This document shows positions 8,372 through 16,500 of a DNA stretch of 64,000 bases, in pieces. Where the stretch lies: assembly GCA_041228345.1 (NCBI GenBank), contig CP166131.1, positions 62,001-126,000 of the forward strand, read 5' to 3'. The translations under genes and the position numbers were made by a program. This DNA is from Alphaproteobacteria bacterium LSUCC0396 (GTDB lineage Bacteria; Pseudomonadota; Alphaproteobacteria; Puniceispirillales; Puniceispirillaceae). Positions within the stretch are counted from its first letter, which is position 1; each line of letters starts with the position of its first letter. Below the pieces are notes generated by a model that had not been told where the DNA came from, searched no databases, and saw only the letters and a list, made by a program, of their open reading frames with translations.

Positions 8372-9115
8372 TTAAAACGCTCCAGTCTGTTTTCCGACAA
8401 GACGGAAAAATAGCCGGTCAGGCAAAAATCGTAAAAGTCCCATTTTGCGAGTGAATGATTTTGGAAAGTTTATGGAAAAATCATTAGTTTTCATGCCATT
8501 GATAATTTCAATGGCAGCGGTGTCGCAGCTAATTAGGTCGGGCATCTCGAAATCATTAACTGCGGTGGCCTCACTTTCTACGAACCCCGGGCAAATAATC
8601 TGCAATTTAATACCATAGGGAAATAGATCGAAATACAACGACTCTGCCAGTGATATCAGGGCGGCTTTGGTGGGGCCATATGCGGCCGATTTCGGTAAGC
8701 CTCGCCAACCGGCGACTGAAGATACAATTGCAATGTGGCCCTGGCCAGCACTGACCATGTCCGGCACCAGTGCCGCCAAAGCATTGACCACGCCAAGGTA
8801 ATTGATCCGCATATGATGCTCATAGACCGCCGGATCAATCTTCGTGCCATCTTGTGGCTGATAGATGCCGGCATTCAAAATAGCCACGTCAATCGGGCCT
8901 GAATTGGACTTGGCGTTGGTGATTGCCGCCATGAGTGCTGCTGGATCACCAACATCAGCTATAAAGCCCTGAAATCTTTCATCCCGCTGCGACAGCTCTT
9001 TGAGGCGTTGCTGGCGTCGGGCTATACCACTGACTTGATGACCTTTAGCCGATATTTTTTTTGAGAGCGCAGCTCCGATACCAGATGAAGAGCCTGTGAT
9101 TAAGTAATGTGCCAT
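8372..9115 (-). CDS. Short-chain dehydrogenase/reductase (SDR)
   Basis: This 247-residue classical SDR has the TGSSSGIG cofactor motif (7-14), NAG at 81-83, catalytic Ser around 132-133, and Tyr146/Lys150 in YGPTK. The C-terminal third ends with a hydrophobic LLRFLPDRLFFRLVG segment that may contact membrane or lipid. The substrate is unknown; linkage to the CFA-type cluster suggests a lipid or acyl substrate. Only 6 bases separate it from the stop of tonB upstream on the same strand and no strong Shine-Dalgarno is visible, so it is probably now read from the B12-cassette transcript or from a promoter inside tonB. Confidence 0.88.
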   Translation of the reverse strand: MAHYLITGSSSGIGAALSKKISAKGHQVSGIARRQQRLKELSQRDERFQGFIADVGDPAALMAAITNAKSNSGPIDVAILNAGIYQPQDGTKIDPAVYEHHMRINYLGVVNALAALVPDMVSAGQGHIAIVSSVAGWRGLPKSAAYGPTKAALISLAESLYFDLFPYGIKLQIICPGFVESEATAVNDFEMPDLISCDTAAIEIINGMKTNDFSINFPKSFTRKMGLLRFLPDRLFFRLVGKQTGAF

Positions 9116-9121
9116 TGTTAT

Positions 9122-10255
9122 TTAACTACTACTTCTTAATTTCACGGGAAAATTGGCAAAATCTAACTCTAAACCGACTGGTGCAGAGGGAAATCTGCCA
9201 GATGCTTCAATCGCCCGAACTAAATTTTCAACGGATGTGTCGGTCTCAGATGCTCCGATAATCTCAATGCTCAAAATTTCTCCAGTATTGCTTATTTTGA
9301 AGCTAATTTTTACGTCATGAGTCAATTTTATTTTCAGAGTTCGTTCCACAATATCATTTCGGACTGCCGTCGCCCAATTTTTGAGTAGCTTTTTTTTGCG
9401 AGCTGACTCCGCTTTAGGATTAGAAAAGTTAGATTGAGCAGTACCAAGTTGATTATTTGTGATTAAATTTGACTTCTTTTCATGCGCTCGTGTTTTTGGT
9501 GCGTCTTTTAGAAGTTCAGACATGCCAGTTTTTTTGTTACTTATTGAATGTAAATTGTCCGGGGCTTCAGTTCTGAAGATTTTAGATTGAATTTCTTTTC
9601 CATCCGGTTCCACGGCGAACTTTTTATCCAGTTTCAAGTCAATCTGGTCTGTTGGTGGTTGCCACTCACTTGCTTTAACCGAATGAAGGAGAGGGGGGGC
9701 TGGCGTTTTAAATCGAATTGATGACTTTGAGTTGGGAACAGCTCCATCGTTTATGGTGATTTTATCTCTACGCTCTGTTTTTTTAAAACTTAGATTGCTG
9801 GAGCTGTAATTTTTTATAGCTATCTTTTGACTAGAGTGTTCTCCAGGCGACTCCTGTTTTGCGACCACTAAAGGCTTTGGCTTTGGCTTGGGGATCGTTT
9901 TTAGCTTATTCACTGAAATAGTTTTTGATAAAGCTCCGGTCTCAGACATAAATCTGGACTGATAACTGATTGTTTCATTGGAAATAATGTCGGTTTTTGG
10001 GGCAGTTTTGGGAGTTGTTTTTGGAGCTGTCTCAGCATTGTCTTTGGGTAATTCTTTTTTTGGCAACTCAGGCGTTTCTGGCTGGTAAACAACGAATTCG
10101 ATCGCTTTGAAGCCATTATTTTCATCCCTGATCTTGGCTTTATAAGCTTCGTTAAAGCCTATTAGTATGGATGCATGAATCAAAATTGATATTAGCCAGC
10201 TAGGTGATTTTATAGAAATAAGTTTCTGATTTGTTATGGAAATTTTTTTCAACAT
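9122..10255 (-). CDS. tonB: TonB family energy transducer
   Basis: This 377-residue protein has one N-terminal membrane helix (about residues 19-35) carrying the S-x3-H pair (S23, H27) conserved in TonB for interaction with ExbB/ExbD. A long Pro/Lys/Thr-rich periplasmic spacer with repeated PKTxPKT and PKPKPKP runs follows, then a C-terminal TonB domain (about 290-377) with VKISFKISNTGEILSIEI and FPSAP. It would deliver proton-motive energy to the BtuB-like receptor of the same cassette. No exbB/exbD genes are in the window, so these must come from elsewhere. The start overlaps the stop of the ABC ATPase gene. Base composition is clearly AT-rich. Confidence 0.88.
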   Translation of the reverse strand: MLKKISITNQKLISIKSPSWLISILIHASILIGFNEAYKAKIRDENNGFKAIEFVVYQPETPELPKKELPKDNAETAPKTTPKTAPKTDIISNETISYQSRFMSETGALSKTISVNKLKTIPKPKPKPLVVAKQESPGEHSSQKIAIKNYSSSNLSFKKTERRDKITINDGAVPNSKSSIRFKTPAPPLLHSVKASEWQPPTDQIDLKLDKKFAVEPDGKEIQSKIFRTEAPDNLHSISNKKTGMSELLKDAPKTRAHEKKSNLITNNQLGTAQSNFSNPKAESARKKKLLKNWATAVRNDIVERTLKIKLTHDVKISFKISNTGEILSIEIIGASETDTSVENLVRAIEASGRFPSAPVGLELDFANFPVKLRSSS

Positions 10256-10959
10256 AAGAAAATTTCCTTGTAATACTCTCCGCTTAATAATTGCTTTGGC
10301 GAGCCATCCGCCACAACTTTGCCAGCTTTGACTCCTACAAAGCGGGAAAAGTAATTTTGCGCAAGGTCAATATCATGTAGTGAGGCAATTATAGTTAGGC
10401 CAGTTTCAGATAGTTCCTTCATAAGCGAAAGCACGGACACTTTTTGAATAGGATCAAGGCTGGCTAGCGGTTCATCCAAAAATATTGTCGATGTTTGTTG
10501 AATAAGCGCCCGAGCAATAAGCACGGAAGTTAATTCGCCACCTGATAGGGAGCTTATTTTTCTGGTCCCCAATTTCAGCGTATTTGTTGCTAATAGTGCA
10601 TCCTTGATTGTAAAGCGCATTGCTCTTGGTGAGCCTGAACTTAGGTCATTACGGTCTCTAAAACTTTGTAAAGTAAAACTCAGCAACGTTTCAACGCTAA
10701 CATCCCAAACAATTTCACGCGTTTGTGGCACCCAAGCGGCCAGCCGCGCTCGGCCTTCAAAGCCTTGTGATGAAATATTGGATATTCCATGGTGTGGGAT
10801 AAGCCCTATAATTGCTTTCATTAGCGTTGATTTACCAGCCCCATTCAAGCCAACAATCCCTACGGCTTCGCCCACATTCACGACGAGGGAGGTGGGCTTA
10901 ACGAGCTGTGCCCCATTTATCGTCACGCTAAGATTCGAGGTTTCGATAGCGTAAGTCAT
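10249..10959 (-). CDS. btuD: Cobalamin/Fe-siderophore-type ABC transporter ATPase (BtuD-like)
   Basis: This 236-residue ABC ATPase has Walker A GLNGAGKST (37-45), Q-loop Q79, signature LSGGE (138-142), Walker B TIFLDEPLASLD (158-169) and a downstream H-loop (IASLHDIDLA). It belongs to the FecE/BtuD group that powers import of cobalamin or ferric siderophores. The assignment to vitamin B12 rests on the riboswitch and the adjacent btuB/F/C-like genes rather than on residues of the ATPase itself. It begins one base after the permease stop. Confidence 0.88.
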   Translation of the reverse strand: MTYAIETSNLSVTINGAQLVKPTSLVVNVGEAVGIVGLNGAGKSTLMKAIIGLIPHHGISNISSQGFEGRARLAAWVPQTREIVWDVSVETLLSFTLQSFRDRNDLSSGSPRAMRFTIKDALLATNTLKLGTRKISSLSGGELTSVLIARALIQQTSTIFLDEPLASLDPIQKVSVLSLMKELSETGLTIIASLHDIDLAQNYFSRFVGVKAGKVVADGSPKQLLSGEYYKEIFLC

Positions 10960-10960
10960 C

Positions 10961-11947
10961 TTAACCCCTCTGTTTGCTTACTAAATAGAGAAAAAACGGC
11001 GTTCCTAAAAGCGCAGTCAGCACGCCAAGTTTTATTTCACTGGCAGTCGGCAACAAACGAATGCTTATGTCGGATAAAAGCACCAGCAGGGCGGCGATCG
11101 GTGGCGTCCAGATTAGTGTCTTTCCAGGCTCATGCTCAACGAATGGCCGGACAATGTGCGGTGTCACTAGTCCCACAAAGCCAACAATTCCAACCACAGA
11201 CGTAATAGAGCCCACAGTTAGCGCTGTACCGATCAGGGTGTCACGTCGCAATTTTGGAATGTTGACGCCAGTAGAAGCGGCAGTTTCTTCCCCTAATGTC
11301 ATTAGATTAAGACTGTTAGCATTACGTAGCAAAAATAATGAGCCTAGTATCACTAATGGCGTCGACATAATAACATGAGAATAAGATACATCGGTAACCG
11401 ACCCAAGCATCCAGAAAACAATTTCATTAATAGCAAAGGGGTTTTCTGAAAGGCTGAGTATCAGAGTGGTAAAAGCGCCAGATAGAGACGAAATTCCAAT
11501 GCCTATAAGGATGACGCTATGTTTGTTCGAGGCATTGTTAGTCAGCCTTAGAAGAGCCCACGATGCAATGGCAGCAAAACTGAGAGAAAAGGCCGGTGTG
11601 TAATAAAAACCCAAAGCACTAAAGCCGAGTCCAATTGAGAAAACGGCACCAAGTGCGGCGGCAGAACTAATGCCAACAACACTTGGCTCAGCAAGCGGGT
11701 TGCGAAGAAAGCCTTGCAGACAAGCGCCGGCAATTCCAAGTCCAAAGCCAACAATCAGACACATCAAGGTCCGTGGCATGCGAAGGTCCCAAAGAATGAT
11801 GGAATCAGGGCTGCTAATGCCATAAAGCGGTGATGAAATCGCAGAAAAAAAATCAATTTCTACATGCCCAATTTGGAGTGAGGCATATGATCCAATGGCT
11901 AAAAGGATTACGACAATGCTTCCCAATTTTGCCTGATCAAGTAGCAT
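10961..11947 (-). CDS. btuC: Cobalamin-type ABC transporter permease (BtuC/FecCD family)
   Basis: This FecCD-family permease of 328 residues has about ten hydrophobic helices. Family blocks are visible: LWDLRMPRTLMCLIVGFGLG, the GACLQGFLRNPLAEPSVVGIS motif in the N-terminal third, and GIVGFVGLVTPHIVRP, which forms the ATPase-coupling region. The ATG at 11947 is preferred to a TTG 15 bases upstream. It overlaps the substrate-binding protein gene by 11 bases. With BtuD and BtuF it forms a cytoplasmic-membrane importer, probably for cobalamin given the riboswitch. Confidence 0.88.
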   Translation of the reverse strand: MLLDQAKLGSIVVILLAIGSYASLQIGHVEIDFFSAISSPLYGISSPDSIILWDLRMPRTLMCLIVGFGLGIAGACLQGFLRNPLAEPSVVGISSAAALGAVFSIGLGFSALGFYYTPAFSLSFAAIASWALLRLTNNASNKHSVILIGIGISSLSGAFTTLILSLSENPFAINEIVFWMLGSVTDVSYSHVIMSTPLVILGSLFLLRNANSLNLMTLGEETAASTGVNIPKLRRDTLIGTALTVGSITSVVGIVGFVGLVTPHIVRPFVEHEPGKTLIWTPPIAALLVLLSDISIRLLPTASEIKLGVLTALLGTPFFLYLVSKQRG

Positions 11948-12803
11948 TGTTTTTACCCACAAGCTTAATGTATTCGCGGTTCAATCTAATTATCAGATCA
12001 ACCACCTTGGTTGTGCCACACGACCAGTCCTTAGTTTCAATGAAAAGCGCTTTGGACTTGCCTTTACCTTTCATTAAAGCCGGATGATAAAGGGGGAAGC
12101 CACTTTTGTCGTTGAAGCTTTTATCACCATCCAAAATCAACACGTTAGGGGCTGATTTCACCAACGCTTCTGCGGATATGTAGCGCCCTTCTTCATGACC
12201 AAGAAATTTAGAATAGCTACTAAATCCAGATCGATTAATTATATCTGAAATCAGTGAATTATTTCCATGAACATATCTATTAGTTGAGTATTGTAGTGCA
12301 ACTATCTGTTTTCGATAATTAAGATCGATTTTAGGGGATTTTAAAAGCTTTACCAGTTCTTGCGCTCTGCCGTCTGCATTTAATAACCTTCCTAATATTT
12401 GAATATTCTTTTCGATATCATTAATCGACCTTGCAAAGTCGATGAGTCGTACCTCAACTCCAAGTTTTTCAAGAGCAAATTTTGTTTTTACTGATGAAAA
12501 ATTTGAAGCTAAGACCAATGATGGTCTCAGTGCGTAAATTGCCTCTGCATTGAAGGTAACTTTATGTAAATCACTAACTTGATGACTGATGTGCGAGTAA
12601 CGAGTGTCATCCGCAAGAGCGGATACAGCAATTAAGTTTTTTGTGCCGATAAGCGCCACAACTAGCGAGTCTATGCAGATGTTGGTTGTTATGACGCGAG
12701 CTGGTTGGTTTCCGTTTTTATCTGAGGCTGACACGACCAATGGAAAGCTGATCAAGCAAATGAAAAACAATATGTAGGTTATGTTCGATAATGATCTTAT
12801 CAT
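11937..12803 (-). CDS. btuF: Periplasmic cobalamin/siderophore-binding protein (BtuF-like)
   Basis: This 288-residue class III periplasmic binding protein has an N-terminal signal peptide (about residues 1-26, ending LVVSAS). The ARVITTNICIDSLVVALIG start of lobe 1, the EAIYALRPSLVLAS stretch, a long connecting helix and a second lobe with ALVKSAPNVLILDGD match BtuF/FhuD-type proteins. Cobalamin as ligand is inferred from the riboswitch-led operon. It lies 7 bases downstream of the outer-membrane receptor gene and overlaps the permease gene. Confidence 0.85.
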   Translation of the reverse strand: MIRSLSNITYILFFICLISFPLVVSASDKNGNQPARVITTNICIDSLVVALIGTKNLIAVSALADDTRYSHISHQVSDLHKVTFNAEAIYALRPSLVLASNFSSVKTKFALEKLGVEVRLIDFARSINDIEKNIQILGRLLNADGRAQELVKLLKSPKIDLNYRKQIVALQYSTNRYVHGNNSLISDIINRSGFSSYSKFLGHEEGRYISAEALVKSAPNVLILDGDKSFNDKSGFPLYHPALMKGKGKSKALFIETKDWSCGTTKVVDLIIRLNREYIKLVGKNNAT

Positions 12804-12810
12804 GTTGTTC

Positions 12811-14679
12811 CTACCATCTTGAAGCAGCTGTTAGGTGGAAGGATCGCCCTGGATTGCGGTAACCCCATGTGTCTGAACTATTGCCGTCAAACAGGTTTGA
12901 TATTCCTGCACCAAACCTAATACCATTAAAATTCCAGGATGATTTCAGGCCGAAAATAGTGTAGTCGGGCATTTTTTGGGACGCGTAGTCTGTTGGATAA
13001 ATGTCACGATTTCCAGCAATATTTTTTAAGTTCAGTTCTATTATGCCGTCGTTAGCACCCCAAAAATACTGGCCTCTTATGAACAATTCGTGCCGTGGAC
13101 GGCGAACCTCTATTTCCTTATTAGCGTCTCGCGAAATAACATAGGTATAGTTTGAATGGACTGATGTTTTTTCAGATGGATATGCTTGAAACTCTAACTC
13201 CACGCCATGCCTGTTACTTTTTCCCGATAAGTTTGTTGGGAAATAGGCTGGCCAAGGCCCCGCTTTTATTTCATCGGTAAGGGTTTCTTTGAATGCTGTG
13301 ATTTTGAGTGTGCTTTTGGCTAATGAGAATCCTTGCTTCACGCCAAGGGAATAACTGAGATTCTTCTCTGGCTTTAAATTAGGGTTGCCGGTCGTGTCAT
13401 AACAAGCGGGCCCTCCGTAAATTTCACAATAACTTGGGTTTACTACGCCAGTGCCTGAGTCGAACGTTATCGTGGTGTTGTCAGATAGCGGCTTCAATGC
13501 AGCCAGTTTCCATGTTTTTGCAGTTGCGAACTGCTCACTACTTTCTGACCGATATCCCGCTTGTAGCGAGGTTGCGTCTGGAAATCGGTGTCTAAATTCA
13601 AGACCAAAAGCAATTGGCTCTCGCTTGAGGGCGGGAGCCAAATTATTTTTGTCTGTAGATTTTTCAACAATAAATGAACCACTTGTGGTTGCTTCATTCA
13701 GGCTGCCTCCCTGGAAGGATCTGTGAAGATGGTATTTCATGGTCCAGCTGGTGATATTGGCGGTCGCAGTGCGTACACCATTTTCATCTATTGAACTCTT
13801 GTATTGAGTGCTTCTGAGGCTTAGTTCATGCGACGAGCGACCACCATTAAACAACCTTTTTATGTTAAGCCCGCCGAGCATTTCGTCTCGTTTGCCGGTG
13901 TATGGTTTGTCAATTACGTAATCGAGGTGTGATTGAGGAGTATAGTCAACCCCGTCATAATCATAGGTTTCGTTGGCGATACGGAGATTGAATTTTATAT
14001 CCGTGCCGTTATCCGTTGTGCTGTTTGAACGCCATCGGAGTGTGTCTCTTTTTATGCCATCTTTGTCGCCATTTAAATACGAAGCATCGTGGCCCTGATC
14101 TTCTTCAATGCTTGCAGAAATTAGGGCTTGAGTTTTTCCAATTAAAAAGTTTTGGCTGAAATCAATAAAGTTCTGTTTGCCCGCGCTCATTTCTAAAGCT
14201 GTAAACTGTTCCCTTGATGGAGCTTTCGTTATGATGTTTATCACTCCTGATGAGGCCGATGGACCAAAGAACACGGTCTGAGGTCCCCTCATGATTTCTA
14301 TCCTCTCAACCTGTGAGGCAGAAATGCCAGAGAAGTAATATTCGTCATCCGCACCGCCGCCAGCTTCTATCCCGTCAATCAGAACTAAAATGTGGTTTCC
14401 TTCTCCTCCTCTTATTCTAACTTGGTTGGTGGCGCTGCCAGTACTGCTAACATTTAGGCCAGGTATGGCTCTCAGGAGTTGCGCAATGTTTTTATCTGTT
14501 GCTTCTACGATATCTTGTTGTGATATAATGCTGTGTGGCGTTGCGATATGCGCGGAGGAAACCGGATTATTTCCCCCAGATATTATAATATCATCAAGTT
14601 CAAATGTTTCCTGGGCGCCAGCACTGGTTGCCAACAGTGATAATACGGCTGCTGTTAGGCGTACTTTTCTTCTGTTCAT
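12811..14679 (-). CDS. btuB: TonB-dependent outer-membrane receptor (BtuB-like)
   Basis: This 622-residue TonB-dependent receptor has a signal peptide (about 1-22, cleavage after AGA). A TonB-box-like FELDDIIISG stretch is followed by a plug domain with IAQLLRAIPGLNVSS, QVRIRGGEGNHILVLIDG and IEIMRGPQTVFFGPSASSGVINIIT, then a C-terminal beta barrel ending in a terminal tryptophan (LTAASRW), as usual for outer-membrane proteins. The upstream cobalamin riboswitch and the BtuF/C/D and TonB genes downstream make vitamin B12 or another corrinoid the probable substrate. The ATG at 14679 follows GGGAG. The gene is AT-richer than the flanks. Confidence 0.9.
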   Translation of the reverse strand: MNRRKVRLTAAVLSLLATSAGAQETFELDDIIISGGNNPVSSAHIATPHSIISQQDIVEATDKNIAQLLRAIPGLNVSSTGSATNQVRIRGGEGNHILVLIDGIEAGGGADDEYYFSGISASQVERIEIMRGPQTVFFGPSASSGVINIITKAPSREQFTALEMSAGKQNFIDFSQNFLIGKTQALISASIEEDQGHDASYLNGDKDGIKRDTLRWRSNSTTDNGTDIKFNLRIANETYDYDGVDYTPQSHLDYVIDKPYTGKRDEMLGGLNIKRLFNGGRSSHELSLRSTQYKSSIDENGVRTATANITSWTMKYHLHRSFQGGSLNEATTSGSFIVEKSTDKNNLAPALKREPIAFGLEFRHRFPDATSLQAGYRSESSEQFATAKTWKLAALKPLSDNTTITFDSGTGVVNPSYCEIYGGPACYDTTGNPNLKPEKNLSYSLGVKQGFSLAKSTLKITAFKETLTDEIKAGPWPAYFPTNLSGKSNRHGVELEFQAYPSEKTSVHSNYTYVISRDANKEIEVRRPRHELFIRGQYFWGANDGIIELNLKNIAGNRDIYPTDYASQKMPDYTIFGLKSSWNFNGIRFGAGISNLFDGNSSDTWGYRNPGRSFHLTAASRW

Positions 14680-14696
14680 CTATATTCTCCCGCACT

Positions 14697-14719
14697 AATT
14701 GAGCTTTTTGAGCTCAATT
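14697..14719 (-). promoter_or_regulatory. Hairpin just upstream of the btuB ribosome-binding site (candidate expression platform)
   Basis: A perfect 9-bp inverted repeat (AATTGAGCT/AGCTCAATT, 5-base loop) ends 7 bases before the GGGAG Shine-Dalgarno of btuB. There is no T-run after it on the minus strand, so it does not look like a terminator. Its position between aptamer and start codon suggests that it takes part in riboswitch control of translation; the mechanism is inferred. Confidence 0.5.
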
Positions 14720-14799
14720 GGGTCCACGTTTCAGTTAGCACCAAAGCTAACCAATCAAAGTTGACACCATTACGGGTATGCCGCAGTCAGCTCAGCCCT

Positions 14800-14980
14800 T
14801 TGCAAAGCAACACGGTTGTCACGCTTGGCAGGTCTCCTGGCTAGCAGCTCATCACCTGGTCTTTCCTTCCCACCCCGATGGGGCAGTGGACTCACAAGAC
14901 AGGCTAACTGCTTACAGTTGCAAAGGGCAGCTCGTGTTTAAAGTCCACGATTCCCTTTTAAGTGCTTTATGCACACCAAA
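14800..14980 (-). promoter_or_regulatory. Adenosylcobalamin (B12) riboswitch aptamer
   Basis: On the minus strand the leader of btuB contains the conserved cobalamin-aptamer blocks in order: an AAAGGGAATC block near 14949-14960, the GCTGCCC...GCAACTGTAAGCAG block (14908-14931) and a near-perfect B12 box GCTAGCCAGGAGACCTGCC at 14827-14845. These are known to fold into a structure that binds adenosylcobalamin and represses the downstream gene. The edges are approximate because the outer P1 helix is imperfect by eye. Confidence 0.92.
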
Positions 14981-15602
14981 CGTAGAAACATTATTTGATT
15001 CTTGCGAATAGTCTACTTAATTTTTTTTTTAACATTTACCGATGAATACATGGAATTTTTTGAGCCGATTAATAAGGCCAGCCATTGGAACGTCAGGTTT
15101 CAATGTTTTTGTTTTAGGTTGGAAAAGCTTTTTGCTGGGCATCATGCGTTTCGCAGCGCGACTCCTTAAACCAAGTTGAAACTGTGCTGCGTCACAACAA
15201 GACGATACCATCAGCGAACTTTGTTCAAAAGAATTTGGAGTGTATTGGTTTTGTGATAGCGATCGAAGTGTCTTGTGCGCTGGGAGTGATGGTACGATGA
15301 CCCTCTTTTTCCTGTTAATGAACCTCGCAAAAATACTGTTTTACCAGTAGCTGGGGTTGTTCACTGCTGATAGCATCACATCGACAGTGATGCTCACCGG
15401 CGCGATACCGATTGGTAGTTGTTTTAGGTGAAAGCTTAATCAAATCTCGCCTGATCATCTGTTTATCACGTTTCCTACGCCCATTTATTGCTGATGGGAG
15501 ACAAATTGTTCGTTGCTGCCTTTGGCTGAGAACTGCATAATTAAATGAAGGGTGCCTGCACTTATTCGCTTTGCAGGGGGCCATTGCACAGGAGAGACAG
15601 AT
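14981..15602. other. Intergenic region between the B12 riboswitch and DUF2842 gene
   Basis: About 620 bases without a convincing gene. It should hold the promoter of the minus-strand btu operon and that of the plus-strand DUF2842 gene. A run of 11 T lies near 15018-15028. A minus-strand frame of 60 codons (15029-15211) encodes a basic, Cys-containing peptide with no recognised family; I do not call it a gene. A perfect 8-bp hairpin is at 15372-15394. Confidence 0.5.
15372..15394. repeat. Perfect 8-bp inverted repeat, 7-base loop
   Basis: AGCATCAC and GTGATGCT flank the loop ATCGACA. No T-run follows on either strand, so it is not a typical intrinsic terminator. It could be an operator or part of an untranslated RNA; nothing in the neighbourhood decides between them. 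Confidence 0.5.
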
Positions 15603-15806
15603 ATGACACGTTGGCGGCATTTGACCGTTGCAATTGGGCTTGTGCCGGCATTGACTATCTATGTCGGTTTGGTGATGCAGATTGCAGATATGGTAACCGA
15701 TATTCATATGTTTTTTGATTTTCTGTTTTATCTCATCGCGGGACTGGCATGGATACCGGCAGCCAGTAGGGTTGTCGGCTGGTTGGCGAGACATGAAAGT
15801 CATTAA
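15603..15806 (+). CDS. DUF2842-like small membrane protein
   Basis: This 67-residue protein has two hydrophobic helices (about residues 6-26 and 34-58), the second ending FYLIAGLAWIPAAS, which resembles the FYxVAGLxWxxPA pattern of DUF2842, a small membrane protein family of Alphaproteobacteria with unknown role. The ATG at 15603 follows GGAGAGACAG, a good ribosome-binding site; an in-frame start 51 bases upstream lacks one. Confidence 0.65.
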   Translation: MTRWRHLTVAIGLVPALTIYVGLVMQIADMVTDIHMFFDFLFYLIAGLAWIPAASRVVGWLARHESH

Positions 15807-15916
15807 AGCAGCAAAGTTACAGCAAGCCTGTTCAGCGACCAACATTGCGGCAGCTGGTTTCGACCCGGCTGGTTTCACCCCAGTTTTGGTGCTTTCTGGC
15901 AGTGTTGGCTTTGATC

Positions 15917-16492
15917 ATGTTTAGGCGGCGTATTACGGATTTTTTTGAGCGCGCCGCACATGCCAATAATCCTGCCGCGCCAACAGCCGAAACCAAAGCC
16001 GCGCTGGAACCTGATCAGGCGGTGTATCGCCCGCTAGGAGACGCAATTGAGACTGCCACAGAATTGATGCAACAATATGGGCTGACCGGTTGGCGGGTTA
16101 AGTTGGATCATGCGCGTCGTCGCGCTGGACAATGCGATTACAATACCAAGGTTATTTCCCTGTCGCGGCTTTACGTCCGCAATGCTGATAAAGCGCATAT
16201 CCGCGATACAATCCTGCATGAAATCGCACATGCACTTGTTGGGCCGCACCATGGGCATGATGCGGTCTGGCGTCAAAAAGCGCGTGAAATAGGCTGCACT
16301 GCCACGCGCTGTCATACGCTAAGCTTCTCTCGCGCGCGGTGGATTATGCAATGTCCAAATGGTTGTTTTTCTATAGAGCGCCACCGGCGTAAATCAGGTC
16401 TTGTTTGTGCCAAATGCAAAACTGCAGTTAGTTTTATTCCGCGAGAAGCGGCGCTGAATGGTAAGGCTGCAACATGCAGTGATGCCGAGTAG
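15917..16492 (+). CDS. SprT-like zinc metalloprotease domain protein
   Basis: This protein of about 191 residues has a SprT-like domain: LMQQYGLTGWRVKLDHARRRAG-type N-terminal strand/helix, then the zinc-binding HEIAHAL motif with a following His in GPHHGHDAVWRQKAREIGC, and a C-terminal zinc-ribbon-like part with CPNGC and CAKC. SprT/Spartan-type proteins are metalloproteases or putative proteases; the eukaryotic relatives cleave DNA-protein crosslinks. The bacterial role is unclear. The start is uncertain: ATG 15917 gives MFRRRITDF, while an upstream TTG at 15845 would add a hydrophobic segment (FWCFLAVLALIMF) that could be a membrane anchor. It is 8 bases before the oxygenase-like gene. Confidence 0.8.
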   Translation: MFRRRITDFFERAAHANNPAAPTAETKAALEPDQAVYRPLGDAIETATELMQQYGLTGWRVKLDHARRRAGQCDYNTKVISLSRLYVRNADKAHIRDTILHEIAHALVGPHHGHDAVWRQKAREIGCTATRCHTLSFSRARWIMQCPNGCFSIERHRRKSGLVCAKCKTAVSFIPREAALNGKAATCSDAE

Positions 16493-16500
16493 CGCCGCTG

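Noticed and set aside
10604-10954. 116-codon plus-strand frame in btuD
   Set aside because: Antisense to a clear ABC ATPase with all motifs.
15029-15211. 60-codon minus-strand frame upstream of the B12 riboswitch
   Set aside because: No family resemblance and no good ribosome-binding site; kept only as a note in the intergenic entry.
15315-15878. 187-codon minus-strand frame opposite DUF2842
   Set aside because: It is antisense to DUF2842 and to the spacer, is Cys/His/Arg-rich without any domain, and has no ribosome-binding site; it looks like a shadow frame.
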